Source: SCTM01 sp965279655
GTDB taxonomy: Bacteria > Pseudomonadota > Alphaproteobacteria > Rhodospirillales > Rhodospirillaceae
Length of the DNA stretch: 64,000 nucleotides
Direction of reading: 5' to 3'
Assembly: GCA_965279655.1 (NCBI GenBank)
Contig: OZ257255.1
Location: 3,596,001 to 3,660,000 of the forward strand
Shown: in pieces, positions 17,736 to 26,921 of the stretch
How positions within the stretch are numbered: position 1 is the stretch's first letter
How the letters are laid out: each line of letters starts with the position of its first letter
The notes under the pieces: model-generated
The model's input: the letters and a program-made list of their open reading frames with translations, nothing else
What the model was told of the DNA's origin: nothing
Databases searched by the model: none
Program-made: the position numbers and the translations under genes

Positions 17736-18896
17736 CTAGATTGGGACTGTGACGGCGTCGTAGACGTTCAGGTCCACTTCCATCTTCGGTTCGATATTCC
17801 GGATCTGGTCCGGGTGGGTGTTCCAGAAATCCGCGTGGGCGCGGCTGCGCAGCATGGTGTAGTTGGCGCGTTCCTTGCGGGCGGCCTCGTAGCGCTTCAG
17901 CGCGGTCGGGATGTCGGTGGATTCCGCCACCGCGCGGGCAAGCACCAACGCGTCCTCGATCACCATGCCGGCCCCCTGCCCCAGGAACGGCAGCATGGGG
18001 TGGGCCGCGTCCCCCATCAGCGTCGTGCGGCCCTTGGTCCACTGGGGCGTGGGGTCGCGGTCGAACAGGCCCCACTTATATAGGCCTTCCTCCGGCGTCG
18101 CCTTGATGAGGTTGACGATATCGGGCTGGAAATCCTTGAACACGTCGAGCACCTGGGACACCTGGGCGCGGATGGTCCAGCCCTCTTCCTCCCAAGTATT
18201 GACCTTGGCGAAGCCGAGGTAGTTGTAGAGCGCGCCGTGACGCACTGTGTAGTGCGAGACGTTGCGATCCGGCCCGATGTGCATGCCGGCGGGCGTGTCG
18301 CGCAGGCGCTGGGGCACGCGTTCGATCGGCACCAGGGCACGCCAGGCGACGATGCCGGTGAACTTGGCCGGCTCCGTGCCGAACAGCGCGTTGCGGACGG
18401 CGGACCGGATGCCGTCGGCGCCGATGACGAGATCGGCGGTGACTTTCTCGCCGTCCTTGAAGGTGATGGTGGCGTCGTTCTCGTTGGTCTCGACCGCGAC
18501 GACTTCCTTGCCGAGCTTGATCGCATCCGGCTGTTCGGCCTGGAACGCGGCGATGAGCATGTCGTGCAGGTCGCGGCGGTGGATCTGGTAGAGCGGCGCG
18601 CCATAGGCCTGCCACATGGCCTCGCCCCGCGGATAGCGTTTGAAAATCTCCGCCGTGGCGAAATGCCACATGGCCTGTTCCGTCGGCACTTCGGAGATAC
18701 GGGCGAGTTCGTCCTTCAGGCCGAGGGAGAACAGCGGCTTGTTGGCGTTCGGCCAGAGCGTGATGCCCGCGCCGACTTCGCCGAGGACCTTCGTGCGTTC
18801 GTACACCGTGACGGGAAAGCCGCGTTTGGCGAACGCCAGGGCGGCGGTGAGGCCACCGAGACCCGCGCCGACGATTGCGATGCGCGGCTTGGCCAT
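17736..18896 (-). CDS. FAD-dependent aromatic monooxygenase (salicylate-hydroxylase-like)
   Basis: A 386-residue group A flavoprotein monooxygenase. It shows the N-terminal FAD site IAIVGAGLGGLTAALA, the DG motif in LVIGADGIRSAVR and the C-terminal GD motif TLMGDAAHPMLPFLGQG. The length and order match salicylate, 6-hydroxynicotinate or 3-hydroxybenzoate hydroxylases, which use NAD(P)H and oxygen to hydroxylate an aromatic ring. The exact substrate is unknown. It lies between two paralogous alpha/beta-hydrolase genes with spacers of 10 and 4 bp, so the three proteins almost certainly serve one step sequence. Confidence 0.9.
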   Translation of the reverse strand: MAKPRIAIVGAGLGGLTAALAFAKRGFPVTVYERTKVLGEVGAGITLWPNANKPLFSLGLKDELARISEVPTEQAMWHFATAEIFKRYPRGEAMWQAYGAPLYQIHRRDLHDMLIAAFQAEQPDAIKLGKEVVAVETNENDATITFKDGEKVTADLVIGADGIRSAVRNALFGTEPAKFTGIVAWRALVPIERVPQRLRDTPAGMHIGPDRNVSHYTVRHGALYNYLGFAKVNTWEEEGWTIRAQVSQVLDVFKDFQPDIVNLIKATPEEGLYKWGLFDRDPTPQWTKGRTTLMGDAAHPMLPFLGQGAGMVIEDALVLARAVAESTDIPTALKRYEAARKERANYTMLRSRAHADFWNTHPDQIRNIEPKMEVDLNVYDAVTVPI

Positions 18897-18900
18897 CGGG

Positions 18901-19731
18901 CTATTTCACGACGCGGGCGAGGAATGCCATGGCCGTTTCGGCGCAGGCCTTGGGCTTGGTGACCATGCAGTAGGTGGAGCCGGCGCCCTCGATGATGCCG
19001 GTTTCCACATCCGGCTTCAGGGCGCGGAAGGTGGACATGAGGTATTCGAAGCTGACTTCTTTCATCGCCTCTTGGTCGTTGAGCGCGGAGTCCTTGCCCA
19101 TGAGGAGCATGGTGGGGCATTGGATGCGCGGCACGTCGCCGGTGAGGTCCACCTCGCAATAGGCCTCGATTACCTTCTGGAGGGTGGTCGGGTTGACGTT
19201 GCGCTCGTAAACCTTTTTCGCCCACTGCTCATACTCCGTGCCTTCCTTGGCGTAGAGCAGTTCCGGCGGGAACACCGCGCCGGCGAACAAGCGCGACATG
19301 GCGCCGATGCCGTAATGCTTCGCGGTCATGTAGGCCGTCTGCATCACCCCGCGCCAGGTGTCGTCGCTCTTGAACCAGGGATAGGTGACCAGCGCGGTCA
19401 TGCGCTCCGGATACTTCGCGGCGAAGCGGATGCCGATGGGGGCGCCGGTGGAGGTGCACCAGATGGCGGTCTTGGGGATGCCGGCGGCGTCGAGCACGGC
19501 CCGCAGGTCTTCCACATAGTGCTCGAGGCACGGCATCGTCGTGCTGGTCCAGTCGGACTTGCCGGTGCCGCGGAAGGCGTAGTTGATGACCGTGTGCTTC
19601 TTGCGCAGTTCGTCGACGCAGAATTCCCACTGGGAGTCGATCAACGCGAAGCCGCCGATAAGCGCGAGCGGCGGGCCCTTGCCGCTCACTTCGTACCAAA
19701 CGCGCACGCCGTCGACGATGCAATACGCCAT
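18901..19731 (-). CDS. Alpha/beta-hydrolase-fold protein, paralogue of the 16895 gene
   Basis: 276 residues, the same length as the paralogue at 16895, sharing the opening pattern WYEV-GKG-PL-LIGGF, DAAGI-KTAIW and IGIRFAAKYPER. The nucleophile elbow is C92-T-S94-T-G96, with Cys in place of the first Gly. The segment GAGSTYCMVTKP replaces the normal catalytic-His loop. It begins the hydrolase-monooxygenase-hydrolase-CMD run, 15 bp downstream of the acetoacetate-decarboxylase-like gene. A binding or non-classical lyase role should be considered alongside ester or C-C hydrolysis. Confidence 0.85.
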   Translation of the reverse strand: MAYCIVDGVRVWYEVSGKGPPLALIGGFALIDSQWEFCVDELRKKHTVINYAFRGTGKSDWTSTTMPCLEHYVEDLRAVLDAAGIPKTAIWCTSTGAPIGIRFAAKYPERMTALVTYPWFKSDDTWRGVMQTAYMTAKHYGIGAMSRLFAGAVFPPELLYAKEGTEYEQWAKKVYERNVNPTTLQKVIEAYCEVDLTGDVPRIQCPTMLLMGKDSALNDQEAMKEVSFEYLMSTFRALKPDVETGIIEGAGSTYCMVTKPKACAETAMAFLARVVK

Positions 19732-19745
19732 GAGCGGAAACCTTT

Positions 19746-20564
19746 TTAAGCGTTGTAATCGTGAACGACGCGGATGCCTTCGAGCAGATTGGCCATCGGC
19801 AGGGAGTAGCCGCCGAGCACTTCCTTCGGCGCGATCGGCATCAGTTCCTCGTTGGCGACGTCGAAGAACTTCAGGGTCGCGGCGCCGGCCAAGGGCGTCC
19901 CGAAGGTGGTTTGGGTCATGACCTGCTGGACCAGATCGTGGATCGGCGGCTTGCCCGTGGGGGGAATATGAATGTCAGGCAGGTGCCGCATGCCGGTGAG
20001 CGGGAGCTTGCTGGTGAAGAAGTCCATGTCCGTCACGGCGATCTCGCGATCCGGCCGGAAGGTCATGTCGATCACCCGGTTGCCGAAGCGCGACACGGTG
20101 CGGTGGATCTGCCCGCCGAGCTTGCCGGAATTGGGCGATCCGAGCTTGTCCATCAGCGGATGAACACTGGTCTGCTCGATCACCGCGCCCTTCGACGTGG
20201 CGCCGATGAACCAGCTGAGCACGATGAGCCAATCCCGATCGCACCACTGGAAGGCGGAGAACATGGTCGGCTTGCCGTTCAGCTTCGCCGGGATGGCAAT
20301 GACACAGACGTTGTAGCCGCTCATGGCGGCATCCTGCGCCGCCGGATCGCCGGCGACGGGATGGCAGGTGATGCGCGGCGACCAGAGGAAGGCTTCGCCG
20401 CTGTCGTCGAGCGGCGTGAGCGGCGCCGGCAGGTATTTCGCGAGCGCCTTGGGATCGGTGCGGAAGTGAATGACGAGCAGGTCGTACGCGAACTTCCACG
20501 GCAGCGGCGCGAGGATGGAGGCGGTGCCGCCGGGCGTGAACGGGCGCGTGAAACCTTGGGTCAT
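19746..20564 (-). CDS. Acetoacetate-decarboxylase-family protein
   Basis: A 272-residue member of the acetoacetate decarboxylase fold family, whose characterised members decarboxylate or condense keto-acids through a lysine Schiff base. The likely active Lys125 lies in GATSKGAV. The adjacent second Lys that lowers the pKa in the classical enzyme is Gly here, and the preceding Arg-Glu pair is absent, so chemistry may differ (aldolase/dehydratase activities exist in the family). It is in line with the hydrolase/monooxygenase genes downstream and 71 bp after the TonB receptor gene. A second, more canonical member is at 25142. Confidence 0.83.
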   Translation of the reverse strand: MTQGFTRPFTPGGTASILAPLPWKFAYDLLVIHFRTDPKALAKYLPAPLTPLDDSGEAFLWSPRITCHPVAGDPAAQDAAMSGYNVCVIAIPAKLNGKPTMFSAFQWCDRDWLIVLSWFIGATSKGAVIEQTSVHPLMDKLGSPNSGKLGGQIHRTVSRFGNRVIDMTFRPDREIAVTDMDFFTSKLPLTGMRHLPDIHIPPTGKPPIHDLVQQVMTQTTFGTPLAGAATLKFFDVANEELMPIAPKEVLGGYSLPMANLLEGIRVVHDYNA

Positions 20565-20635
20565 CGAGCGTCTCTCTCAGAAAACGTGTGAGGCAGGCAC
20601 CGCTTTCGCGATGCCTGCCCCCAACGCGCGGCGGA

Positions 20636-22870
20636 CTAGAACTTCAGGCTCGCCTTGGCGAACCACGTGCGCGGGTGGTTGTACCAGTAGTGACCGCTGA
20701 TGAAGCTGAGCAGGTAAGCGGTGTTGGAGCAATTCTCGCAGCCTGCGGAGAGCGACACGCCCTTCTGCGGGAGGTCCGCCGTCAGGGTGGCGGTGAACAG
20801 GTCGTAAGGCTTCTGTTCGGCCTGCACCAACTGCGCGGCGTTGGCGTTGAAGCCCGACGTGTGGCGCCAAGAACCCGACGGCGTGATGGTGAGCGCATCA
20901 CTGACGACGAAGTCGTAGGCCACGGCGATCATGCTCGTGAACTTCGGCGCGCGGGCCGGCTTGGCGATCTCGCCGGCGGCCGTGATGATGCCCGCGGCGC
21001 AGTTCGGACGGGCCGCGAGGCCGGCCGTGATGGAGGCCCGGCAGGCGTTCTGCTGGGTGAGCACCGCCGCGGTCGGGTTGGCGTACTTCGTCTTGTCGTA
21101 GCCGATGGCGGCGCTGATGTTCAGCCCGTCAACCGGGACCACGACCGCTTCGATTTCGACACCGTAGCTGCGCAGATCGGCGAAGTTGCCGGTCGGGAAA
21201 GCCGGTGCGCCGCCGGCCGCCGTGCTGGCGGTCGGAAGCTGGAGCGCGGTGTTATCGCCGTAGAAGAACGTGGTGTTCAAGCGCAGGCGCTTCTCCCACG
21301 TTTCCGCGCGGAAGCCGGCCTCGTAGGACCATACCTTCTCGGGCAGGAAGTTGTTGAGGGTAGCGAAGTTCGAGCCGCGCACGCCCCAGCCGCCGGAGCG
21401 GAAGCCGCGGGTGGCGGACGCGAACGCCATGAAGTCGTCGCTCGCGTGATACTCAAGGGCGAAGCGCGGCGTGACTTCGGTGATGCTCTGGGACAGCGGG
21501 ATGCCGTTGGCGGTCAGATACGCATCCGAGATCACGAAGGCCGCGCGCGGGTTGCCGTTGTTGACCCAGTGCAGGTTCTTCTTGTCGTGGGTGACGCGCG
21601 CACCGGCAGTGGCGACGAACGCTTCCGAGAACTTGTAGTCGAACTGGGCGTAGCCCGCGACCGACTCCGTATCGTTGTAGTAGGTGGCGTCCGGCGCGGT
21701 GAACAGGAAGGCGGCGCCGAGGTTGAACACAGCGGCCGCGTCGGTGACGTTCTTCTCTTTCAGGTAATAGGCGCCGACAGTGTAGTTGAGTTGGTCGTCC
21801 ATCGTCGCGCCGGTCAGCTTGATTTCCTGCGAGAACTGCTTGTGGTTGCTGTCCTGCACGGAATCGAAGCCGCCGAAACGGGTGGGGCCTTCGAAGTAGT
21901 CGACGTTGAAGCGCGAGTCGATGCGGCGGAAGGCGGTGATGAATTCGAGATCGCCGAAGCCGGTGTCGATGCTGAACGTGGACGCGAGGCCCAGCGTCTT
22001 GTTGCCGACGAAGTTGCCGGGGATGGTCTGCTTGCGGCCGACGACGACGCCCGTGAGCGCCTGCAAGCCGGTGGTGGTGAAGAACTTGCCGGAGGCGTCC
22101 TTGGTGGCGGGCACGTTGGCGTTCTGGTCGCTGACGTAATCGACCGTGCCGTACCACTTCACGGTATCGCTGAAGTTGGCGAGCACCGCTTCGCGCAGGC
22201 CCCAGCCCTGGTGGCCGTTGTTCTTCTTTCCCGTGACCGTGTTGCGCAGCCAGCCATCGTCGGAGAGCTTGAAGGCGGCGGTGCGGGTGGAGATCTTATC
22301 GGACAGCGGAATGTCGACGCCGATGCGGCCCATGTAGTGCTTGTTGCTGCCGCCTTCGAGTTCGACGCTGCCGCCGAAGGTCTCGCTGGGGCGCTTGAGG
22401 ATGATGTTGATCGCGCCGCCGGTGGTGTTGCGGCCGAACAGCGTGCCTTGCGGCCCGCGCAGCACTTCCACGCGCTCCACGTCGAACAGGGCGAAGTTGT
22501 TGCCGTTCATGCGCGCCATGAACACGCCGTCGATGTAGGTGCCGACCGGGTTGTCGACGGTGGAGGCGGTGTCGGCGTTGTAGAGGCCGCGCAGGGTGTA
22601 GTTGTTGGCGCTACCGGCGCCGGTGACCTGGCCGCCCGACATGTTGGGCACGAGGCTGATCAGCGCCGTGGTGCTTTCAACGTGGACGCGCTGGAGCGTT
22701 TCAGTCGAGAACGCGCTGACGGCCACCGGGGTGTCCTGCAGGCTCTGTTCGCGCCGCTGCGCGGTGACGACGATTTCCTCGAGCGTCGACTGTTGCGCCA
22801 TCGCCTGTGTCGCCATCTGCGACGTCACCACGGCTGCGAGCCCGCCAAGGGCCCATCCCATCTTCTTCAT
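20636..22870 (-). CDS. TonB-dependent outer-membrane receptor
   Basis: A 744-residue receptor for active uptake through the outer membrane. It has a signal peptide (MKKMGWALGGLAAVVTSQM...AMAQ), a TonB box within LEEIVVTAQRR, a plug domain with VERVEVLRGPQGTLFGRN, and a beta-barrel that ends in the usual C-terminal Phe (ASLKF). GGGGAG-like purines precede the ATG by about six bases. The receptor type resembles the sphingomonad/caulobacter group that imports organic substrates rather than only iron complexes, and the gene sits among catabolic genes on the same strand. Confidence 0.93.
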   Translation of the reverse strand: MKKMGWALGGLAAVVTSQMATQAMAQQSTLEEIVVTAQRREQSLQDTPVAVSAFSTETLQRVHVESTTALISLVPNMSGGQVTGAGSANNYTLRGLYNADTASTVDNPVGTYIDGVFMARMNGNNFALFDVERVEVLRGPQGTLFGRNTTGGAINIILKRPSETFGGSVELEGGSNKHYMGRIGVDIPLSDKISTRTAAFKLSDDGWLRNTVTGKKNNGHQGWGLREAVLANFSDTVKWYGTVDYVSDQNANVPATKDASGKFFTTTGLQALTGVVVGRKQTIPGNFVGNKTLGLASTFSIDTGFGDLEFITAFRRIDSRFNVDYFEGPTRFGGFDSVQDSNHKQFSQEIKLTGATMDDQLNYTVGAYYLKEKNVTDAAAVFNLGAAFLFTAPDATYYNDTESVAGYAQFDYKFSEAFVATAGARVTHDKKNLHWVNNGNPRAAFVISDAYLTANGIPLSQSITEVTPRFALEYHASDDFMAFASATRGFRSGGWGVRGSNFATLNNFLPEKVWSYEAGFRAETWEKRLRLNTTFFYGDNTALQLPTASTAAGGAPAFPTGNFADLRSYGVEIEAVVVPVDGLNISAAIGYDKTKYANPTAAVLTQQNACRASITAGLAARPNCAAGIITAAGEIAKPARAPKFTSMIAVAYDFVVSDALTITPSGSWRHTSGFNANAAQLVQAEQKPYDLFTATLTADLPQKGVSLSAGCENCSNTAYLLSFISGHYWYNHPRTWFAKASLKF

Positions 22871-23063
22871 CGCTAACTCCCCAAGTGTCGTTTTTAGGCC
22901 GCTTTATACAGGTAAGGGCTCGTCAGAATCGCGGATCGCGGCATTGCCCGCGCCTCCCGACGAACCGTTTCGTGAACTTTCTCGTCCCCTCTTCGACTGT
23001 CAACGCAGCGGTACGTGAGCCCCGTGCGTGGGCAGCGTATCTTTTGTCAGCGGTGCAAATTGG

Positions 23064-24326
23064 CTACACCGCGAACGCATCCACCTTTTCCCAATCTTTC
23101 TCGTCCGGCAGCGTCAGCGCGATCGCGCGAATGCGCCGGAAGTCGATGGCATCGGACTCCGCGAGACCCCAGGGCGTGGCGCCGGTCGCCGCGAAGGCGC
23201 GCGCGGATTTCAGCAACTGGCGGCGCGCCAGGATGACGGTGGCGTCGGTCTGGCAGAGATGTTCGTGGGCGCGATCGACGATGGGGCCCATGGACTCAAG
23301 CACCGCGAAGTCCTCGTAGAACACGTGCCGGTTGGTGAGACCGGTGAAATGGCCCGCCTTCATGGCGGCGCGATCCTGATCCCAGGCGGTGTCTTCATGG
23401 GGGGCGCCGGCGGCGATGTCGTCCAGATTGGCGCTGGTGGCGAACCAGGCCGCATCGATCTCGGCTTGGGTGAGCGCGCGGTCGGAGCGGAAGATGATGA
23501 AGAACTGCGCGCAGGTGACGTCGTCGATCGGGATCGTGGTGACGACCTGGCGGTAGCCGCCCGGATTGAGCGGCAGGAACGCGTGCCAAGGGGCGACGAA
23601 TTCGCGGATGCGCGTATCGACCGTGCCGTCGGGCTGCTCGCGCAGCGCGGCTTCTTTGAAGCCGTAGGGCGTGAGCACGTATTTGATCTTGGGCGCGGTG
23701 TTGGACAGGCACGTGGTCTGCTGGACGCGGGCGCTTTCGGTCATGGCCAGCATCATGGAGCTGGAATGCAGCATGCCGAGGTGGGCGGAATCGAGCACCG
23801 CTTCCATCGCCTGCACCCAGTTCACCGACACCACGGCGCGGCGCACGTGGACGTAGTCGGCCGGCAGCGTGGTAAACTCGAACTCCGGGAACTTCGGCGG
23901 CGTGACACCTTGCGCGAAGAACGCCCACACCATGCCGCCGGCTTCGCGCACGGGACAGTGGCGCACCTTCACCTTCTCGGCGAACAGGGCCTGGCGTTCG
24001 GCCGGTTCCGTGGGGACTTCGACGACCTTGCCGGACACGTCGAACTTCCAGCCGTGGAAGATGCAGCGCAGGCCGTTGCCTTCGTTGCGGGCGAGCGCGA
24101 GCGACGCGCAGCGGTGGGGGCAGTTGCGGGCGAACACGCCGACGCGGCCGTCGGTGGCGCGGAAGGCGACGAAGTGTTCGCCGAACACGGTGATGGGGAC
24201 TGGCGCGCCGTCGGCTTCGAGTTGCTGAGACCGGAGCACGGGCACCCAATACTGGCGCAGCATCGCGCCCATCGGCGTTTGCGCGCCGACGCGGCAGAGG
24301 GTTTCGTTGTCTTCCGGGCTCAGCAT
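23064..24326 (-). CDS. Rieske non-haem iron oxygenase, phthalate-4,5-dioxygenase-like
   Basis: A 420-residue terminal oxygenase. The Rieske [2Fe-2S] site is C69-P-H71 and C88-IFH91. The mononuclear iron site is in VLDSAHLGMLH, giving the Asp/His/His set. The opening MLSPEDNETLCRVGAQTPMG is typical of phthalate 4,5-dioxygenase-type oxygenase subunits, which hydroxylate or demethylate aromatic acids. No ferredoxin or reductase is encoded nearby, so electrons must come from a distant gene. It follows the bicupin gene by five bases and ends the minus-strand unit 25990-23064. Confidence 0.92.
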   Translation of the reverse strand: MLSPEDNETLCRVGAQTPMGAMLRQYWVPVLRSQQLEADGAPVPITVFGEHFVAFRATDGRVGVFARNCPHRCASLALARNEGNGLRCIFHGWKFDVSGKVVEVPTEPAERQALFAEKVKVRHCPVREAGGMVWAFFAQGVTPPKFPEFEFTTLPADYVHVRRAVVSVNWVQAMEAVLDSAHLGMLHSSSMMLAMTESARVQQTTCLSNTAPKIKYVLTPYGFKEAALREQPDGTVDTRIREFVAPWHAFLPLNPGGYRQVVTTIPIDDVTCAQFFIIFRSDRALTQAEIDAAWFATSANLDDIAAGAPHEDTAWDQDRAAMKAGHFTGLTNRHVFYEDFAVLESMGPIVDRAHEHLCQTDATVILARRQLLKSARAFAATGATPWGLAESDAIDFRRIRAIALTLPDEKDWEKVDAFAV

Positions 24327-24331
24327 ATCGG

Positions 24332-25120
24332 TCAGCTGGCCTTCTGGAGCTTTTCGGCGGGCACGTAGTCGAGCGGGCCGCCGAAGTTGACGTACACAAG
24401 CGCGCCCTTGGACGACACAATCGGCTGCAGGATCGTGTTCGGCGGCGCGAAGCTGTAGCAGCCGGCCTTGAACACGGTGCCGTCCGCGGTGGTGAATTCG
24501 CCGCGGATCACGAAGAGTTCGCGGTAGACCGTGTGGAAGTGCGCGCCGTGGCGGGCGGTCCAGTCCGGCGTGAGTTCGATCAGCATGGAGCCTTCGCCGC
24601 TGCGGGGATGCGTGCCGAGGCTGTAGCGGCGCGCGACCACGTCGCCGTTCGCATTCGTATCATCGACCCAGCCCGGCTCATGGAGCGGATTCGCGAGCAC
24701 GTTGATGGGGCGGTCCGCCTTCACGCCGGTGAGGGAATAGGGCTGGAATTCCTTGGGCTGTTCGACGAAGCCGAATTCCAACGGGCAGCTGATGCGCGAC
24801 AGGAACCAGGACTCTTCGGTCACTTGGCTCTTGAAGCCGTGCACGGTGTTGCCGGGATGGAAGCAGTAGGAGCCTTCGCCCAGCCAGTTCTTGCTGTCGA
24901 AGGACATGCGGCCCTTGAGCACGTAGAGCTCTTCATCCATGTCCGGGTGATAGTGCGCGACGGTCGGCGCCTTGTAGCCGCGGGCGGGATCGATGCATTG
25001 CAGCGCCGTGCGCGCGCCGGTGGCCTCATTGGCGCTGAGCATTTTCGTGAACAGGCCGGGGAATTCCCCATCGGCCCAAGGCATCGCGTTGGTGTCGAGA
25101 AACGGCACGTAATCTTTCAT
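24332..25120 (-). CDS. Bicupin protein
   Basis: A 262-residue cytosolic protein made of two cupin beta-barrels. The first has VAHYHPDMDEELYVLKG and FHPGNTVHGF, giving likely metal ligands. The second has HFHTVYRELFVIRGEF and ends YVNFGGP. Cupins of this kind are metal-dependent dioxygenases, isomerases or lyases, and the function here is unknown. It is clearly paralogous to the protein at 32669 (shared TVAHYH, TVHGFKS and YVNFGGP segments). Position between a decarboxylase-like gene and a Rieske oxygenase suggests it acts on the same intermediate. Confidence 0.85.
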   Translation of the reverse strand: MKDYVPFLDTNAMPWADGEFPGLFTKMLSANEATGARTALQCIDPARGYKAPTVAHYHPDMDEELYVLKGRMSFDSKNWLGEGSYCFHPGNTVHGFKSQVTEESWFLSRISCPLEFGFVEQPKEFQPYSLTGVKADRPINVLANPLHEPGWVDDTNANGDVVARRYSLGTHPRSGEGSMLIELTPDWTARHGAHFHTVYRELFVIRGEFTTADGTVFKAGCYSFAPPNTILQPIVSSKGALVYVNFGGPLDYVPAEKLQKAS

Positions 25121-25141
25121 GAGCGTTCTCCTTGCCGCGAT

Positions 25142-25990
25142 TCAAGGCATCTGGGCCGGAACCCAGTTCTCCCAGACAATCTCGCCCCAGGTGAGATCCC
25201 ACGACATGTCGACCAGCCAGGCGCGGCCCATGCGGCGCGGCTTCAACAGATGCACCGCCGACCAACCTTGACCGGGCAGATCCACAAAGCCGCGACCGCG
25301 CCACAGGGACGCGAGCTTGAACGAACCGCCGAGCTTGTTGCGGATCACCTGCTTCAAGGCGGGTTTGCCCTGGTGCGCCATGGTGATCTTGCGCACGGAA
25401 TACCAATCGTGTTTCAGCGGCAGCTCGGAGGCTTCGGCTTTTTTCTCCAGCGTCATGGAGCAGCGCATCAGCGTTTCGCCGCGGCGCGTGATGACCGCGC
25501 GGGCCTGGCTGCCCATGATCTCGAGCTCGTTGTGATCGCACATGGTCTTCGGACGGCCCGACATCTCGCGCGCGGCCAGCATGGCTTCGTCGGTGGAGGT
25601 CCAGATGTAGGGCGTGAAGGTGCCGAGTTCTTCGCCGAAGCGGACCTTCAGCAGCAGCATGCCTTCCTGGAATTTCTGGGAGGTCGGCATCTGGCGGTTG
25701 TCGCCGATCATCGCGACAGCCATGGAGCCTTCTTCCCACACCAGCGGATCCGGCACGGCGGCGCGGGCGGCCTCGGGATCGGGCTCGAACTCGACCATGA
25801 TCATGTGCGCCCGCTCCATCGGATGGGGCGGTTCGTTGAACGGCGAGGAGAGGAACGGCGCGCTCCAGCCTTCCGGCTTCGCGCGGTCGCCGGTGGGGAT
25901 GTAAGTCGGCGCGTCCGGCGTGATTTTGACGCTCGGCGGCAAGGGCGAGCCCTTGCCCTTCACGACGTTACGCTCACCAGAATCCGGCAT
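25142..25990 (-). CDS. Acetoacetate-decarboxylase-family protein
   Basis: A 282-residue acetoacetate-decarboxylase-fold protein. Its motif AAREMSGRPK148T aligns with the Arg-Glu...Gly-x-Pro-Lys segment of the classical enzyme, so Lys148 is the presumed Schiff-base residue. The second Lys of the classical Lys-Lys pair is Thr. I chose ATG 25990 because GGAGG lies seven bases upstream; a longer open frame exists but has no ribosome site. It is first in the unit decarboxylase-bicupin-Rieske (spacers 21 and 5 bp). The 169-bp gap upstream contains a small palindrome, ACTTCACAGAAGT, at 26064-26076. Confidence 0.86.
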   Translation of the reverse strand: MPDSGERNVVKGKGSPLPPSVKITPDAPTYIPTGDRAKPEGWSAPFLSSPFNEPPHPMERAHMIMVEFEPDPEAARAAVPDPLVWEEGSMAVAMIGDNRQMPTSQKFQEGMLLLKVRFGEELGTFTPYIWTSTDEAMLAAREMSGRPKTMCDHNELEIMGSQARAVITRRGETLMRCSMTLEKKAEASELPLKHDWYSVRKITMAHQGKPALKQVIRNKLGGSFKLASLWRGRGFVDLPGQGWSAVHLLKPRRMGRAWLVDMSWDLTWGEIVWENWVPAQMP

Positions 25991-26159
25991 AGACCACCCT
26001 CCAGGCTTTCGCGGTTTTATCCGCGACCTGACGGAAGTGTCGCTCAGGGGAGGTTTGAGTAACACTTCACAGAAGTTCAGTATCTATGCGGAAGACGCAA
26101 CTCTTTTGGTTGGGCGTGGTCTTTTCGGAAAACCGGTACGCCCTTTTCCGGATCCCGCC

Positions 26160-26921
26160 CTAGAGGGCGCCGACGTATTCCGCGCCGTTGGGACTGATGG
26201 CCTGGCCGGTCACGAAGCCGGCGGCCGGGGAGCACAGAAACCCAATCAGGGCGGCGTTGTCCGCCGGTTCCCCGAGGCGGCCCATAGGGATGTTCTTGGC
26301 CCGGGCCCTAAAGTCCGCTGCGCTCATGACCGCCGCTGACATGGGGGTGACGGTGAGCGCCGGCACCACGGTGTTCACGGTGATCCCATGGGGAGCGAGT
26401 TCGATTGCCCAGCTGCGGGTGAAGCCGAACAGGGCGGCCTTGGCGCCGGCGTAGTGGGGATTGCCGTCCGTCCCGCGCGCGCCGATCAGGGATGAGACAT
26501 TGATGATGCGCCCGAACGTGTTGGCCTTCATCGCGGGCACCGCGGCCTGGGTGGTGAAGAACACGCCGCGCACATTGACCGCGAAGAGGCGGTCGAAGGC
26601 GTCTTCCGTCACGTCGGCGAACTTCGGACCGCCGCCGAGGCCGGCGTTGTTGACGAGAATATCCAGGCGGCCGAGTTCGGCGGTGATCTTGTCGATGCCC
26701 GCGCGCATCATCTTAAGGTCCGCGCAATCCGCGATGATCGTCGAGGACGACTTGCCGAGCTGCCGCGCGGTTTCGTCCGCCTCGGCGCGGTTCAGATCGA
26801 GGATAACGACATGGGCGCCGCGACCGCTGAGTTCCAGCGCGGTGGCGCGGCCAATGCCGCTGCCGGCGCCGGTGACCAGCGCGACGCGGCCATCTAGATC
26901 GTTCACGGATAGCTCAGCCAT
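26160..26921 (-). CDS. Short-chain dehydrogenase/reductase
   Basis: A classical SDR of 253 residues with the cofactor motif TGAGSGIG, the NNAG structural motif, catalytic Ser in NVSSLIG and Tyr/Lys in YAGAK. It should oxidise an alcohol or reduce a ketone with NAD(P). An acidic residue after strand two (ILDLNRAE) favours NAD(H). It is third in a run of three overlapping minus-strand SDR genes; its start lies 19 bp inside the 3' end of the preceding SDR gene. Confidence 0.9.
   Translation of the reverse strand: MAELSVNDLDGRVALVTGAGSGIGRATALELSGRGAHVVILDLNRAEADETARQLGKSSSTIIADCADLKMMRAGIDKITAELGRLDILVNNAGLGGGPKFADVTEDAFDRLFAVNVRGVFFTTQAAVPAMKANTFGRIINVSSLIGARGTDGNPHYAGAKAALFGFTRSWAIELAPHGITVNTVVPALTVTPMSAAVMSAADFRARAKNIPMGRLGEPADNAALIGFLCSPAAGFVTGQAISPNGAEYVGAL

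Noticed and set aside
20588..22876. 762-codon plus-strand open frame opposite the TonB receptor
   Set aside because: Antisense shadow with low-complexity Val/Ala/Gly/Arg content; the receptor has signal peptide, plug and C-terminal Phe.
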